A stretch of DNA of 64,000 bases, from contig WRKT01000011.1 of NCBI GenBank assembly GCA_009777995.1, forward strand, positions 1 to 64,000, read 5' to 3'. The notes under the pieces are model-generated. The model ran no database searches. It saw nothing but the letters and a program-made list of their open reading frames with translations, and was not told where the DNA came from. Position numbers and translations under genes: made by a program. Position 1 is the stretch's first letter. Each line of letters begins with the position of its first letter. Origin of the DNA: Treponema sp. (GTDB taxonomy: Bacteria; Spirochaetota; Spirochaetia; Treponematales; Breznakiellaceae). Shown piece by piece: positions 42,792 through 50,712 of the stretch.

Positions 42792-44141
42792 CTATCCCTT
42801 CTCTCGTCTTGATGCAATTAAAAACCAAATAAAAATCCATGCGCCCCGCAGAAATGAGCTGATCGTAATTGTTACCCAGACTCCAAGTATGCCAAGGCTT
42901 GTCCGCGATAAAATAAGGGCAAGGGGAGGTCGGATCACATTGCAGGTAATGCTTACCATTGACGGGGGCATTGTGCGGCCTATACCTCTGAACCAAGCTG
43001 CAGCTACTGCTTCAAGGTTCATGCTGAGCTGGGAGAAGGCCAGGATTAATAGGTACTGTCTTCCAAGGGCAATCAGATCAGTACCGCCGGGGAAGAAAAT
43101 CGAAAAGATTGGAGCGCCGAGCAATATGAAAAGCGCCGTAATAAGGGAGCCCCAGATGAGCATTACTCCGCTGCCTATCTTTGTTCCCTTTCCTATCCTC
43201 TCCCACTTCCTTGCCCCGTAATTCTGTCCGACAAAGGCGACCATTGCAGAGCCGAAGCCTCCTCCTATTAACCAGGACAGTGACTCAATTTGAACCCCGA
43301 GACGGCTTACTGCAATTGCATTTGCTCCGAAGGAGGCTTCTATTCTTGCAGTAATCATTGTGAGAAAGCAAAAAAGGAGGCTCTCAAGGCTAATTGGAAT
43401 GGACCACTTGAAGAGTTGCCTGATTTTTACGATTTCCGGCTTAAAAACAAAGGAATACTTTTCGAAGGGCCTGCTCTTATGAAAGAAAAGAGCAAGGATT
43501 ATTGCCACCCCTGATACAATTTGGGCAATTATAGTAGCTATGGCTGCGCCTCTTGCTCCCATTCCCATTATCAAAATAAAAACAGGGTCAAGAACCATGT
43601 TAATTACAAGGCCAAGGGCGGTAAAAATGAAGGGGATGCGGGAATTCCCTGAAGCATAGTAAGTGCCCGCAACTACATTGACTATGAAGTTAATGGGCAT
43701 GCCGAACCCGACTATCATTAAATATTCTGCTGCCGTATCTGCTACTGACTGCTCCCTGAAATTAAAGAAACTTATCAACTGCTTGTTAAAAAAGATCATG
43801 ACAAGCCCAATAATCAGGCCTAGAGTGGCTGAAATTACCATTGCATTCTGTGAAAATGCAAGAGCAGTAGTTTTATCTTCCCTGCCAAGTGACTGGGATA
43901 CCCCGATTTCTGCTCCCATTCTCCCAAGCAAGATAAAACCAAAGGAAAGCCACATGAACATCCCCGCACTGCCAACGGCAGCAACCGCATTGCTTCCCAC
44001 ACGGCCAAGCCAAAACATATCTGTCAGGTTATAGGCCATCTGGGTCAACTGGGTGCCCATTATGGGTACGGCTACAAGGAGTAATTTTTTTAGGATTCCG
44101 CCTTCGGTAAGGTTATACTTGGCTTTTTGTGCAGGTTTCAT
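42792..44141 (-). CDS. MATE-family multidrug/sodium antiporter
   Basis: 449 residues with twelve membrane segments. The N-terminus (GGILKKLLLVAVPIMGTQLTQMAYNLTDMFWLGRVG) and the middle (WSIPISLESLLFCFLTMITARIEASFGANAIA) are typical of the NorM/DinF group. It exports organic cations or drugs with Na+ or H+. Its start overlaps the stop of dacB by 4 bp, so the two are translated together. Confidence 0.9.
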   Translation of the reverse strand: MKPAQKAKYNLTEGGILKKLLLVAVPIMGTQLTQMAYNLTDMFWLGRVGSNAVAAVGSAGMFMWLSFGFILLGRMGAEIGVSQSLGREDKTTALAFSQNAMVISATLGLIIGLVMIFFNKQLISFFNFREQSVADTAAEYLMIVGFGMPINFIVNVVAGTYYASGNSRIPFIFTALGLVINMVLDPVFILIMGMGARGAAIATIIAQIVSGVAIILALFFHKSRPFEKYSFVFKPEIVKIRQLFKWSIPISLESLLFCFLTMITARIEASFGANAIAVSRLGVQIESLSWLIGGGFGSAMVAFVGQNYGARKWERIGKGTKIGSGVMLIWGSLITALFILLGAPIFSIFFPGGTDLIALGRQYLLILAFSQLSMNLEAVAAAWFRGIGRTMPPSMVSITCNVIRPPLALILSRTSLGILGVWVTITISSFLRGAWIFIWFLIASRREKG

Positions 44142-45799
44142 GGATTGTGTGAAAAAGCGTCGTAAATTACATTTACAATTTCGCCCATTACTTCACGAGC
44201 TCCTGTTATGTCTTGCGTCTGTGGTGAATAATCAAGAAAGGCAGAAAAAACAATTATTTCATTATCGGGAAGCTCCATAAAGCCTGCAAGGGCCGATCTA
44301 AAAATAGTGCTCCGTACTCCGTCACGCATTGTCATTCCCATTGATGACCCGGTTTTTGCATAAACATTTCCTGCGGCCCTTGAATCTGAAGTAATACCTG
44401 CAAGTGTTCCGTCTATACCAAGTATTGGGAGGGTATTCTTAAAGCGTTCAAAATACGGCTGATTGTATAGAAAGGTAAGGAACCTTGTAAATGTTGCAGG
44501 TTTATATTCGCGATTAAAGGTAAGGCTTGATATTGTACTTTGAGCTGTTGTACCCATACTGCCGGTACGCCACATTGAAGGGTCTATGCCTGCTTTAATA
44601 AATAAATTATTTTGCAGATCCATTCCTGCAAGAAAGGCATTATCATATTCGTTGCCTATTATAGAACCTAATAAATAGTACCAGGCTACAGTATGCGGAT
44701 TAGCACTGAGTTTTAGCATTGGCAGTACTTGAAAATCAAGCGTCTCTGATACTATTTCTGTAAGTAAGTTTTCGCTAAGATAGAAACGGGACAACGCTTG
44801 AAAATCAAGCCGGGCTCCCGGGTTTCCTCTTACCGTAATGTCCCTTTCATTTAAAAGATCAACTATCACCATCTCTGCGAAAATCGAAGGTTCGGGAATC
44901 CTATAGGCGCGGAAAGTTTGACCACTGTCTATGGGTATTTCCCCTGTGATTGTTACCGTGTTTCTTCCATCTGCGTGGGTAATATTATTTGTAAAACTAA
45001 TAGGATTTTGCCTAATCATACCGGGTGTTGCCGGTACTCCTGTTGCTGTTATTGTTATGGTATTATTTATGATTGTAAGATAGGAGGATGCCGGCGTTAT
45101 TCTGAGTTCGCCGGGAGCCCCTATAGTTGCGCCCGGAAGTACAGTTACATCAATTAAGTTATCGTTAATTACCATTGAGGAGACAGTAAAAACACCTGTT
45201 CCCCCTGCTTCTCCGTCTTCTTCACGGAATAAAGAGTTATCGACAAATATATTTCCGGTTATCTGTCTAATGCCTAGGGCGGCTATTTCGTCTGCCAGAT
45301 TGCGCAGAGAAAGCAGGGGGTCATCCGAAACCGGCCCTGCTCCGGCTGATATATCGTAACTATGGTCGGGAGCAGGCAGGTTTATCGTGCCATCATTGTT
45401 CATGCGTCCTCCAAGAAGAAGGTCGCCGCTTGCTATAACTACTATGTCACCATGGAGGATGCCGTTTTCTATAACTCCTGTCCTATATACAGGGGTGCGA
45501 AACCTATAATCCGGGCCAAGATACTCATAGGCAGTTCCTGCCGTAAAAATCTTCATGGAAGATGCCGGCTGAAAAAAATCATCATTATTATATGTAAAAA
45601 TAAGCTCACCGGTCCTTGGCAGGTAAAATTCCATGCCCCACCTTGCATCTTCAAACTCAGGCCGGGAAATAATTTCGTTAATTCTTTCATTGATTTTCAT
45701 ATCGATATCTTCCGTGAGCAGAGGTGTATTCTGAGAGCTAAGGCATGAAATAACGCTGAAAAGCATGGAAAAAAGAGCAATCCGAATAATTAATCTCAT
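44138..45799 (-). CDS. dacB: PBP4-type D-alanyl-D-alanine carboxypeptidase/endopeptidase lipoprotein
   Basis: 553 residues. The leader ends in a lipobox-like VISC (Cys19). The S13 family motifs are SSMK (SxxK in QPASSMKIFTAG), SMVINDN (SxN) and YAKTGSSMG (KTG). A large strand-rich insert between SxxK and SxN is normal for PBP4. It trims or cuts peptidoglycan cross-links in the periplasm. It has a promoter with TTGCTT-17-TAGAAT, and GGGGGA before the ATG. The MATE gene follows with a 4-bp overlap. Confidence 0.88.
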   Translation of the reverse strand: MRLIIRIALFSMLFSVISCLSSQNTPLLTEDIDMKINERINEIISRPEFEDARWGMEFYLPRTGELIFTYNNDDFFQPASSMKIFTAGTAYEYLGPDYRFRTPVYRTGVIENGILHGDIVVIASGDLLLGGRMNNDGTINLPAPDHSYDISAGAGPVSDDPLLSLRNLADEIAALGIRQITGNIFVDNSLFREEDGEAGGTGVFTVSSMVINDNLIDVTVLPGATIGAPGELRITPASSYLTIINNTITITATGVPATPGMIRQNPISFTNNITHADGRNTVTITGEIPIDSGQTFRAYRIPEPSIFAEMVIVDLLNERDITVRGNPGARLDFQALSRFYLSENLLTEIVSETLDFQVLPMLKLSANPHTVAWYYLLGSIIGNEYDNAFLAGMDLQNNLFIKAGIDPSMWRTGSMGTTAQSTISSLTFNREYKPATFTRFLTFLYNQPYFERFKNTLPILGIDGTLAGITSDSRAAGNVYAKTGSSMGMTMRDGVRSTIFRSALAGFMELPDNEIIVFSAFLDYSPQTQDITGAREVMGEIVNVIYDAFSHNP

Positions 45800-45847
45800 T
45801 AAAAATCCCCCTTAATTAAAGGGAATTCTAGAAAATTTAGCGATATT
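45788..45847. repeat. dacB 5' segment, copy 1 of a dispersed repeat
   Basis: The segment around AAAGGGAATTCTAGA (45818-45832) with TTAATCTC on its left recurs at 53939-53986. This copy covers the dacB start and -10 box. Confidence 0.6.
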
Positions 45848-45853
45848 AAGCAA
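45825..45853 (-). promoter_or_regulatory. dacB promoter
   Basis: On the minus strand TTGCTT (45853-45848) is 17 bases from TAGAAT (45830-45825). Transcription would start about 19 bases before the dacB ATG. Confidence 0.6.
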
Positions 45854-45892
45854 CCATCTTCGATATTACCTCGATATTGACCACTACTCTGC

Positions 45893-46162
45893 TTAACCTA
45901 CGGAGTTTAACATGGCTTCTCTAAGAATATTATTCATGCGGGTCTGGTATCCTTTTCCTGCACTCTGCAGCCATTCGATTACATCAGCGTCAAGACGGAC
46001 ATTGACTGTCTTCTTGATAGGTTTATAATTGGCCATGTTAATGTAATGAGAAGGCTTCAGCCGGGAAATTTGCTCATCGGTCAATTCCGGAGCATCTGAA
46101 AAGTCTGTATTTTTGAAAGCTTTAATTTTTTTAGCAATCTGTGCTTTTTCTGTAATGGTCAT
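45893..46162 (-). CDS. brnA: BrnA-family antitoxin, orphan
   Basis: 89 residues with the BrnA pattern: a charged N-part (DFSDAPELTDEQISRLKPSHYIN) and a C-terminal ribbon-helix-helix-like domain (KKTVNVRLDADVIEWLQSAGKGYQTRMNNILREAM). BrnA represses its own operon and neutralises the RNase BrnT. No BrnT reading frame lies upstream, where it would be expected, so this copy is alone. An 18-bp palindrome upstream overlaps its probable promoter. Confidence 0.85.
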   Translation of the reverse strand: MTITEKAQIAKKIKAFKNTDFSDAPELTDEQISRLKPSHYINMANYKPIKKTVNVRLDADVIEWLQSAGKGYQTRMNNILREAMLNSVG

Positions 46163-46221
46163 AATATGCCTCGCGTTCTTGATTTTTCTCTTCTATGCCA
46201 TGTGAAAGTTGTTTACTTTGT

Positions 46222-46239
46222 CTATACATTATTGTATAG
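46222..46239. promoter_or_regulatory. Operator-like palindrome upstream of the orphan brnA
   Basis: CTATACA (46222-46228), TTAT, TGTATAG (46233-46239). It lies about 60 bp before the brnA start and contains TATACAAT on the minus strand, so a repressor bound there would block transcription. Confidence 0.5.
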
Positions 46240-46311
46240 TAAATTTGTATTTTTATCTACTAGTAAGCAGGTGGCATGAATATAAACAAAAGAAGCCGGA
46301 TTGAAGGTACT

Positions 46312-46335
46312 ATTGACAGATGGTATTGTGTCAAT
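46312..46335 (+). promoter_or_regulatory. Promoter/operator of the DUF5678-retropepsin pair
   Basis: ATTGACA (46312-46318) and TGTCAAT (46329-46335) form an inverted repeat with a 10-base centre. The left arm contains TTGACA, which could act as -35 with CAATAT 17 bases on. Confidence 0.45.
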
Positions 46336-46361
46336 CAATATTGTAGTTTTAGGAGGTTTTT

Positions 46362-46595
46362 ATGATACATGATGAGTTTATTTATTATAAAACCAATCAA
46401 GATGAAATAGTGCAGGGCCATCTTGATGAATTTGTAGTCATAAAAGGCCGGAAAGTACGCGGATACTATAAATCTGAAGAAGAAGCATTCGATTCTATGC
46501 TTGATGAAGAACTGGGGACATTCATGGTCAAACGATGCCAAAAGACCGGGACAGACATACTTGAATACTTTAATAATGCAGTAAGCTTTGCATGA
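46362..46595 (+). CDS. DUF5678-like small protein
   Basis: 77 residues. The segment HLDEFVVIKGRKVRGYYKSEEEAFDSML has the 'hydrophobic-VVIKDGKVVG-F-S-EEA' shape of DUF5678 proteins. AGGAGG lies 6 bases before the ATG. It overlaps the retropepsin-like gene by 4 bp (ATGA). Such pairs occur in mobile small-gene clusters; function unknown, and a toxin-antitoxin-like role is possible but not shown. Confidence 0.65.
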   Translation: MIHDEFIYYKTNQDEIVQGHLDEFVVIKGRKVRGYYKSEEEAFDSMLDEELGTFMVKRCQKTGTDILEYFNNAVSFA

Positions 46596-47071
46596 AATAT
46601 CAAGCATTGACATTAAAAGCCCCCGGGATAGCTCGCAGCATACTCATACCTTTAGTTGCCAGTCAGTCTAAGATACTCTGCGAAAAATTTAGCATTGAAA
46701 AGATTGAAGCCGATGTATTAGCACTAATAGATACAGGGGCTACAAACACATCAATAAGTAAAAGATTGGCTGAAAGCCTTGCATTGAAGGTAATTGAGCA
46801 ATGTGAAGTGGGAGCTGCAGGAGGAGTTCATATCGCAAATGTTTATTTGATAGATGTCCTCCTTAGGAACATGGTCGAATTTACGAATATTAGATCGGCT
46901 GAATTTATGACAAATGAGAAATTTGATATTATTATTGGCATGGATATTCTAACAAAAGGTGACCTTGCTATAACAAATCATGATAATCGGACTGTTTTAT
47001 CTTTTAGAGTACCACCGGATACATCACATATAGATTTTGTTGAAGCAGGAAAGAGGGAGAGTAATTTATAA
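46592..47071 (+). CDS. Retropepsin-like aspartyl protease-fold protein
   Basis: 159 residues with a single aspartic-protease half: ALIDTGATNTSIS carries the DTG motif and FDIIIGMDILTKGDL the matching hydrophobic-GMD flap-side motif. A dimer would form one active site. No signal peptide. Translationally coupled to the preceding DUF5678-like gene. The start of this gene is echoed by fragments at 53.93 kb and 54.67 kb, so the family has been copied within the island. Confidence 0.75.
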   Translation: MKYQALTLKAPGIARSILIPLVASQSKILCEKFSIEKIEADVLALIDTGATNTSISKRLAESLALKVIEQCEVGAAGGVHIANVYLIDVLLRNMVEFTNIRSAEFMTNEKFDIIIGMDILTKGDLAITNHDNRTVLSFRVPPDTSHIDFVEAGKRESNL

Positions 47072-47072
47072 T

Positions 47073-47153
47073 AGACTTAACTGATGAAGAATACGATGAA
47101 CTAGATGAAGATGCCATAAAGAGTATTGGAGATATTGGAGTAATTTGCAAATA
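47073..47153 (+). pseudogene. Fragment of the small antitoxin-like (DEEYDELDE) family
   Basis: The frame reads DLTDEEYDELDEDAIKSIG and stops at TAG 47151-47153; there is no start codon. The DNA matches the 5' part of the minus-strand gene at 54688-54930 almost base for base over about 28 bases, so this is the remnant of a paralogue in the other orientation. Confidence 0.5.
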
Positions 47154-47162
47154 GGTGTGATT

Positions 47163-47399
47163 TCAATCTGAGGTTAATATCATTATTTTTTCTCGTACCA
47201 TGTCGCTTACTACTTGGGAGGGGGTTTTATTTTCTTGCTCGGATATTGTTAGTATGTAACCGGCACTTACATTATCAAGAAAGCTTAACAGTTCACGATT
47301 TCGGGTCAAAGGTCCTGTGCCTTCCAAGAGTTCCGGTGGATTTTCTGTCCATTTTTTTTGGAGTGCCCATGCCTCTTCGTCAGTCAGTCTTTTTGCCAT
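47163..47399 (-). CDS. Small antitoxin-like protein, full-length copy
   Basis: 78 residues from the ATG at 47399, with AAGGAG 5 bases upstream. The N-part is LTDEEAWALQKKWTENPPEL and the C-part LLSFLDNVSAGYILTISEQENKTPSQVVSDMVREKI, where the last helix pair resembles a short DNA-binding antitoxin. I do not recognise the family by name. A shortened copy in the same orientation lies at 53692-53862 on the far side of the reductive-dehalogenase genes, and a third, more distant member at 54688-54930. Confidence 0.65.
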   Translation of the reverse strand: MAKRLTDEEAWALQKKWTENPPELLEGTGPLTRNRELLSFLDNVSAGYILTISEQENKTPSQVVSDMVREKIMILTSD

Positions 47400-47767
47400 T
47401 TTTCTCCTTAAATATCTACGCAAATGCTGCCTCATGATATTAGATAACCATACCTAATAATAATTTATAGTTAAAAGCATATATATGCAATAATCCGGGA
47501 AGACTCATATTGAAAAAATGCCGAGCAGCGGCTTCTATAACTTAATGCTATGACACCATTTTTCCAAGCATTTTTTCCAAGTACTTGGAAAAAATTTATA
47601 CTTGTGAAAAAATGTTGAATTGGTATATATAAAATGAGACGTAATTCTAAGCTTACACTTTATAATTGCGCTTTTTCTAGACGAACCGGTTAAAATTGGG
47701 GAAAATATCAGAAAGATAGACCATAATCTGGAGAAATCGATTGAAAAGAAAGAATATAAAGTTAAAA
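47400..47767. other. Intergenic stretch with operator-like palindrome and an ORF remnant
   Basis: This AT-rich gap has no gene I can support. It contains the 24-bp palindrome listed separately and, at about 47680-47860, an open plus-strand frame (DEPVKIGENIRKIDHNLEKSIEKKEYKVKTK) without a start, which may be the tail of a lost gene. The homology between the flanking antitoxin-like copies stops just inside this stretch. Confidence 0.4.
47571..47594. promoter_or_regulatory. Perfect 24-bp palindrome (operator-like)
   Basis: TTTTTTCCAAG (47571-47581), TA, CTTGGAAAAAA (47584-47594), with an extra half-site TTTTTCCAAG just upstream at about 47559-47568. The T-run is on the 5' side of the stem, so it is not a terminator. 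Confidence 0.6.
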
Positions 47768-48220
47768 CTAAGTTTTACTGCTTAAATCTTCCAAATTCTC
47801 AATTATTTTTTTACTGCAGAGATAAAATACAGAAAGATCATCATTCTCAATACCTTTAAATATATGTGGCAGAAAATTTACACCCGCAGCTAAATACTCT
47901 TCAAATGACTTTCTGCCTTTTTGGGTTACCGATATATGGTAGCGACGACGATCTTCCTCATCTTTACCTCTTTCGAGTATTCCGGCTTTAACCATTTTAT
48001 CTACAGCATGGGCTACTGCAGGCTGTGTAATTCCGGCTTTCTCAGCGATTTCTTTTTGTGTTATAAACCTGCCATTAGCACGTATAAATGCTGCCAGCAC
48101 AAATGGATTACATATTGCACTTAAATTATGTTCAAGTAAATTTTTTCCAATAAATTTCAAATATTTATTTGACAATGTTTTTATATTATTGTGTATAATT
48201 TTATACTTTTCAGGGTCCAT
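47768..48220 (-). CDS. MarR-family transcriptional regulator
   Basis: 150 residues from the ATG at 48220 (MDPEKYKII), which follows GGGGGA by 9-10 bases; an upstream in-frame ATG at 48298 overlaps the divergent promoter and is unlikely. The winged helix is clear: FITQKEIAEKAGITQPAVAHAVDKMVKAGILERGKDEEDRRRYHISVTQKG, with the DxRxxxxxLT-like wing. MarR regulators usually repress the divergent gene and respond to small aromatic ligands. Regulators of this family control reductive-dehalogenase operons in Dehalococcoides, so a halogenated aromatic as inducer is a reasonable guess. Confidence 0.85.
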   Translation of the reverse strand: MDPEKYKIIHNNIKTLSNKYLKFIGKNLLEHNLSAICNPFVLAAFIRANGRFITQKEIAEKAGITQPAVAHAVDKMVKAGILERGKDEEDRRRYHISVTQKGRKSFEEYLAAGVNFLPHIFKGIENDDLSVFYLCSKKIIENLEDLSSKT

Positions 48221-48291
48221 GTATAAATCTTCCCCCTTTCGGTTCTCTTTCTTTCTTCTGTAATAGTGTATCAAAATATAGAAAAAAATGC

Positions 48292-48328
48292 TTGACAAAT
48301 ATAAACATTTATATTATAAACATTTATA
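48292..48328 (+). promoter_or_regulatory. rdh operon promoter overlaid by two tandem palindromes
   Basis: TTGACA (48292-48297), 17 bases, TATAAA (48315-48320). The palindrome TATAAACATTTATA occurs at 48300-48313 and again at 48315-48328, a 15-bp period, filling the spacer and covering the -10 box and start site. A bound MarR dimer on each would block polymerase. Confidence 0.75.
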
Positions 48329-48350
48329 TAATATTTTTTGGGGATTATCA

Positions 48351-49979
48351 ATGGGTTTTACTCGTTATTTTATTAGTTTTGTCGCTGCTCTTATCGTGTA
48401 CTGGATGCTCATTAAAAAGGAAAGAGTTAAAAAATGGTATACCTGTTTTCTTGCTGTCATTTTTATCATCTTTACTGTGTTTCTGCTTGATTTCTCTGCT
48501 ACAACCTTTTATGAAGGAGAACATCAAGGGGCAATGGTAGCCTTGCTACTCTTTGGACTTGCCGATTTAGTAATTTTTGCTCTATGGAAGTTTTCTCCAA
48601 ATTTTGCAGAGAAAGTCAGGAAAGATGTTGGGGTCAATAAAAATCAGAATGATAAGATACCCGAAATGAGCCGTAGAGACTTCCTGAAAAACACAGGTGC
48701 TGTAGCCGCGGGTGTCGGGCTTGCAGCTTTACCAATAGCACTAATAAATTCTGATTACCTGACAGTTAACAGTATTGATGATTTATATGATATTCCTGCT
48801 GATTTACAACGCTATGACCAGAAAATGGATGCCCGTACAGCAAGGCGATGGAACAATGAACTATCTAGTGAGTTTAATGGTGCAATAACAGAAGCCTTTC
48901 GAAGTATGCCTCCTGTGGCTCAGCCCGATATTGCTACATTAGCGTCAGGTATAGTAAGTTTTGCTTTTGGCTCGGACCTCGGATACCGTGCGGGTAATGA
49001 TGGTTTATACAGTTGGTTCCCTCTTGGCTCACGCATACCGCCATTTCCGGCTCATGTCCTCCCAAACAGCCCATGGCAAGCTTCTCCTGAAGAAGCTACC
49101 CGGAGAATTAAGCGATATGCCAGAGATGTAGGAGCCTTAGATGTCGGTGTTTCCATGCTCGATAAACGTTGGGTTTATTCACGCTGGTCTCATCGTAGCG
49201 GAGTTCTCTCTAATGTACAGGAAGGAGATATTCTATTTGAAGATGTCCCTAGGCCTGAAATCTGGCCGGATGGAACCAGGGTTATCCCTGAGTCAATGAA
49301 GTATTGTGTGGTATTACTGCACGAAATGCCTTATGACATGATTGCAACATCACCTGATGTAATAGGGATGGGAGGAACGTTTTACGGGTACTCTGATATG
49401 GCGTTTAGAGTAGCTATGGTTGCTGAATATATCAGAATTCTGGGATGGCAGGCAATTCCCAGTGGGAATGGAGATTCTCTTTCTATCCCTGAGGCAATAA
49501 ATGCAGGACTGGGACAATTAGGACGCAGTAATTTGCTTATACATCCGAAATATGGACCAAGGGTAAGGATTACGAATATTTATACTGATCTCCCATTATC
49601 TCCCGATAAACCGATTGACTTTGGGGTTACAAAGTTTTGTGAATCATGTATGAAATGCGCTGATGAATGCCCGGGAGAAGCAATTCCGCATGGGCCTATG
49701 ACTACAATAGGGCATGGGTTTATTAGTTTTGAAGGTGTAAAAAAATGGTATTCAGATGGGCGAAAATGTAGTCATTTCTGGGCGCGGCAAGGTGGATTAG
49801 CCTGCTCAAACTGCATCAGAACCTGTGCGTATAATAAACCACCGGGTTATTGGACACACGATCCATTCGGTGTGAAATTAGCTCCAATCCTCGGAGGAAG
49901 ATTGTTATCAACAATTGATAATTGGATGGGTTATGGAGAAAAACTAGGACAGTCTGAATTTTGGAATAGAAAAATATAA
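48351..49979 (+). CDS. Fused RdhB-RdhA: membrane anchor plus reductive dehalogenase
   Basis: 542 residues from the ATG at 48351 (GGGGA upstream). Residues 1-85 have three membrane helices and match the separate RdhB-like protein encoded at 50713. A Tat motif follows at 107-113 (SRRDFLK) with a hydrophobic stretch, then the RdhA domain. AGLGQLGRSNLLIHPKYGPRVR and YTDLPL are the corrinoid-domain signatures. Fe-S cluster ligands are C430, C433, C436, C440 and C473, C485, C488, C492. The usual CPWNKP reads CAYNKP. RdhA enzymes remove halogens from organohalides using cobamide and two 4Fe-4S clusters on the outer face of the inner membrane. An internal Tat motif after a membrane domain is odd. First gene of a five-gene run. 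Confidence 0.87.
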   Translation: MGFTRYFISFVAALIVYWMLIKKERVKKWYTCFLAVIFIIFTVFLLDFSATTFYEGEHQGAMVALLLFGLADLVIFALWKFSPNFAEKVRKDVGVNKNQNDKIPEMSRRDFLKNTGAVAAGVGLAALPIALINSDYLTVNSIDDLYDIPADLQRYDQKMDARTARRWNNELSSEFNGAITEAFRSMPPVAQPDIATLASGIVSFAFGSDLGYRAGNDGLYSWFPLGSRIPPFPAHVLPNSPWQASPEEATRRIKRYARDVGALDVGVSMLDKRWVYSRWSHRSGVLSNVQEGDILFEDVPRPEIWPDGTRVIPESMKYCVVLLHEMPYDMIATSPDVIGMGGTFYGYSDMAFRVAMVAEYIRILGWQAIPSGNGDSLSIPEAINAGLGQLGRSNLLIHPKYGPRVRITNIYTDLPLSPDKPIDFGVTKFCESCMKCADECPGEAIPHGPMTTIGHGFISFEGVKKWYSDGRKCSHFWARQGGLACSNCIRTCAYNKPPGYWTHDPFGVKLAPILGGRLLSTIDNWMGYGEKLGQSEFWNRKI

Positions 49980-50000
49980 ACTTTAAGGAGAAGTAGACCT

Positions 50001-50681
50001 ATGAAGAGTACGATACTGATAATTATCTTGAGCATTACTTTGCTTTCGGCATGCTCTAGACCTGCACCACCACCGCCACCGCCTGCACTACCTAATACCG
50101 CAGTCCAGCCTCCGCAGAGAACTGTCCAGTCTTCACCTGACCCCGTTGTTACAAATTTTGACATTCCGGCGGGTATGATTGGGCAAATCGTAGAAATTGA
50201 CATGAGGGGCACCCTAGTTCAAGTTCAGGTGATTGCAAACCCGGAACTAACCCGTTGGCAGGCATCGTTCAGTTTCATGGGGGATCATAATGCCGCAGGC
50301 TCATTTGATCCAAATATGACAATGACAGTACTCCAGGCAAGCAGCGATATCGGCGAGCGTGTCATGACTTTAGTTCAACCGGAACTTAGTAATAATTGGG
50401 TCACTTCACAAAGCAGTGTTGCAGGTGCCTCTGCTTTAGCAGGAATGTTATCACAAACAGTAACGATAGATTTACGCGGCAGTGCAATTCCTGTTCAAGT
50501 GTCTGCCAATGCAGAACTCACTGAGTGGAATGTTCGGGCGAATCTAATGGGCAATGATTTTACAGCTTCCGGAACTTTTGGTGCGGGCAAGGTAATGAAT
50601 ATAACCCAGACAAACGATTCAGGGCGTGCCGGTATGATAATAGGTTTGGTAGCAGATGGGCTTATCGATGATTGGGATTAG
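50001..50681 (+). CDS. Lipoprotein with duplicated domain, within the rdh operon
   Basis: 226 residues. A lipobox (LLSAC, Cys18) is followed by a proline run (PAPPPPPPALP) and two copies of a ~57-residue unit at about 57-113 and 147-203. Both read as G-M-(I/L)-x-Q-x-V-x-I-D-(M/L)-R-G, then VQV-(I/S)-AN-x-ELT-x-W and a strand ending AAGSF or ASGTF. I do not recognise the family and know no such protein in described rdh operons. It would sit in the periplasm beside the dehalogenases. Starts 21 bp after the fused gene, 31 bp before the rdhB-like gene. Confidence 0.7.
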   Translation: MKSTILIIILSITLLSACSRPAPPPPPPALPNTAVQPPQRTVQSSPDPVVTNFDIPAGMIGQIVEIDMRGTLVQVQVIANPELTRWQASFSFMGDHNAAGSFDPNMTMTVLQASSDIGERVMTLVQPELSNNWVTSQSSVAGASALAGMLSQTVTIDLRGSAIPVQVSANAELTEWNVRANLMGNDFTASGTFGAGKVMNITQTNDSGRAGMIIGLVADGLIDDWD

Positions 50682-50712
50682 TTGCTAACAAATTTACGAG
50701 GAGGATTGATTT

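Noticed and set aside
47571-47594. Terminator of marR
   Set aside because: The U-run would be on the 5' side of the stem in both directions, and it lies about 170 bp after the stop codon.
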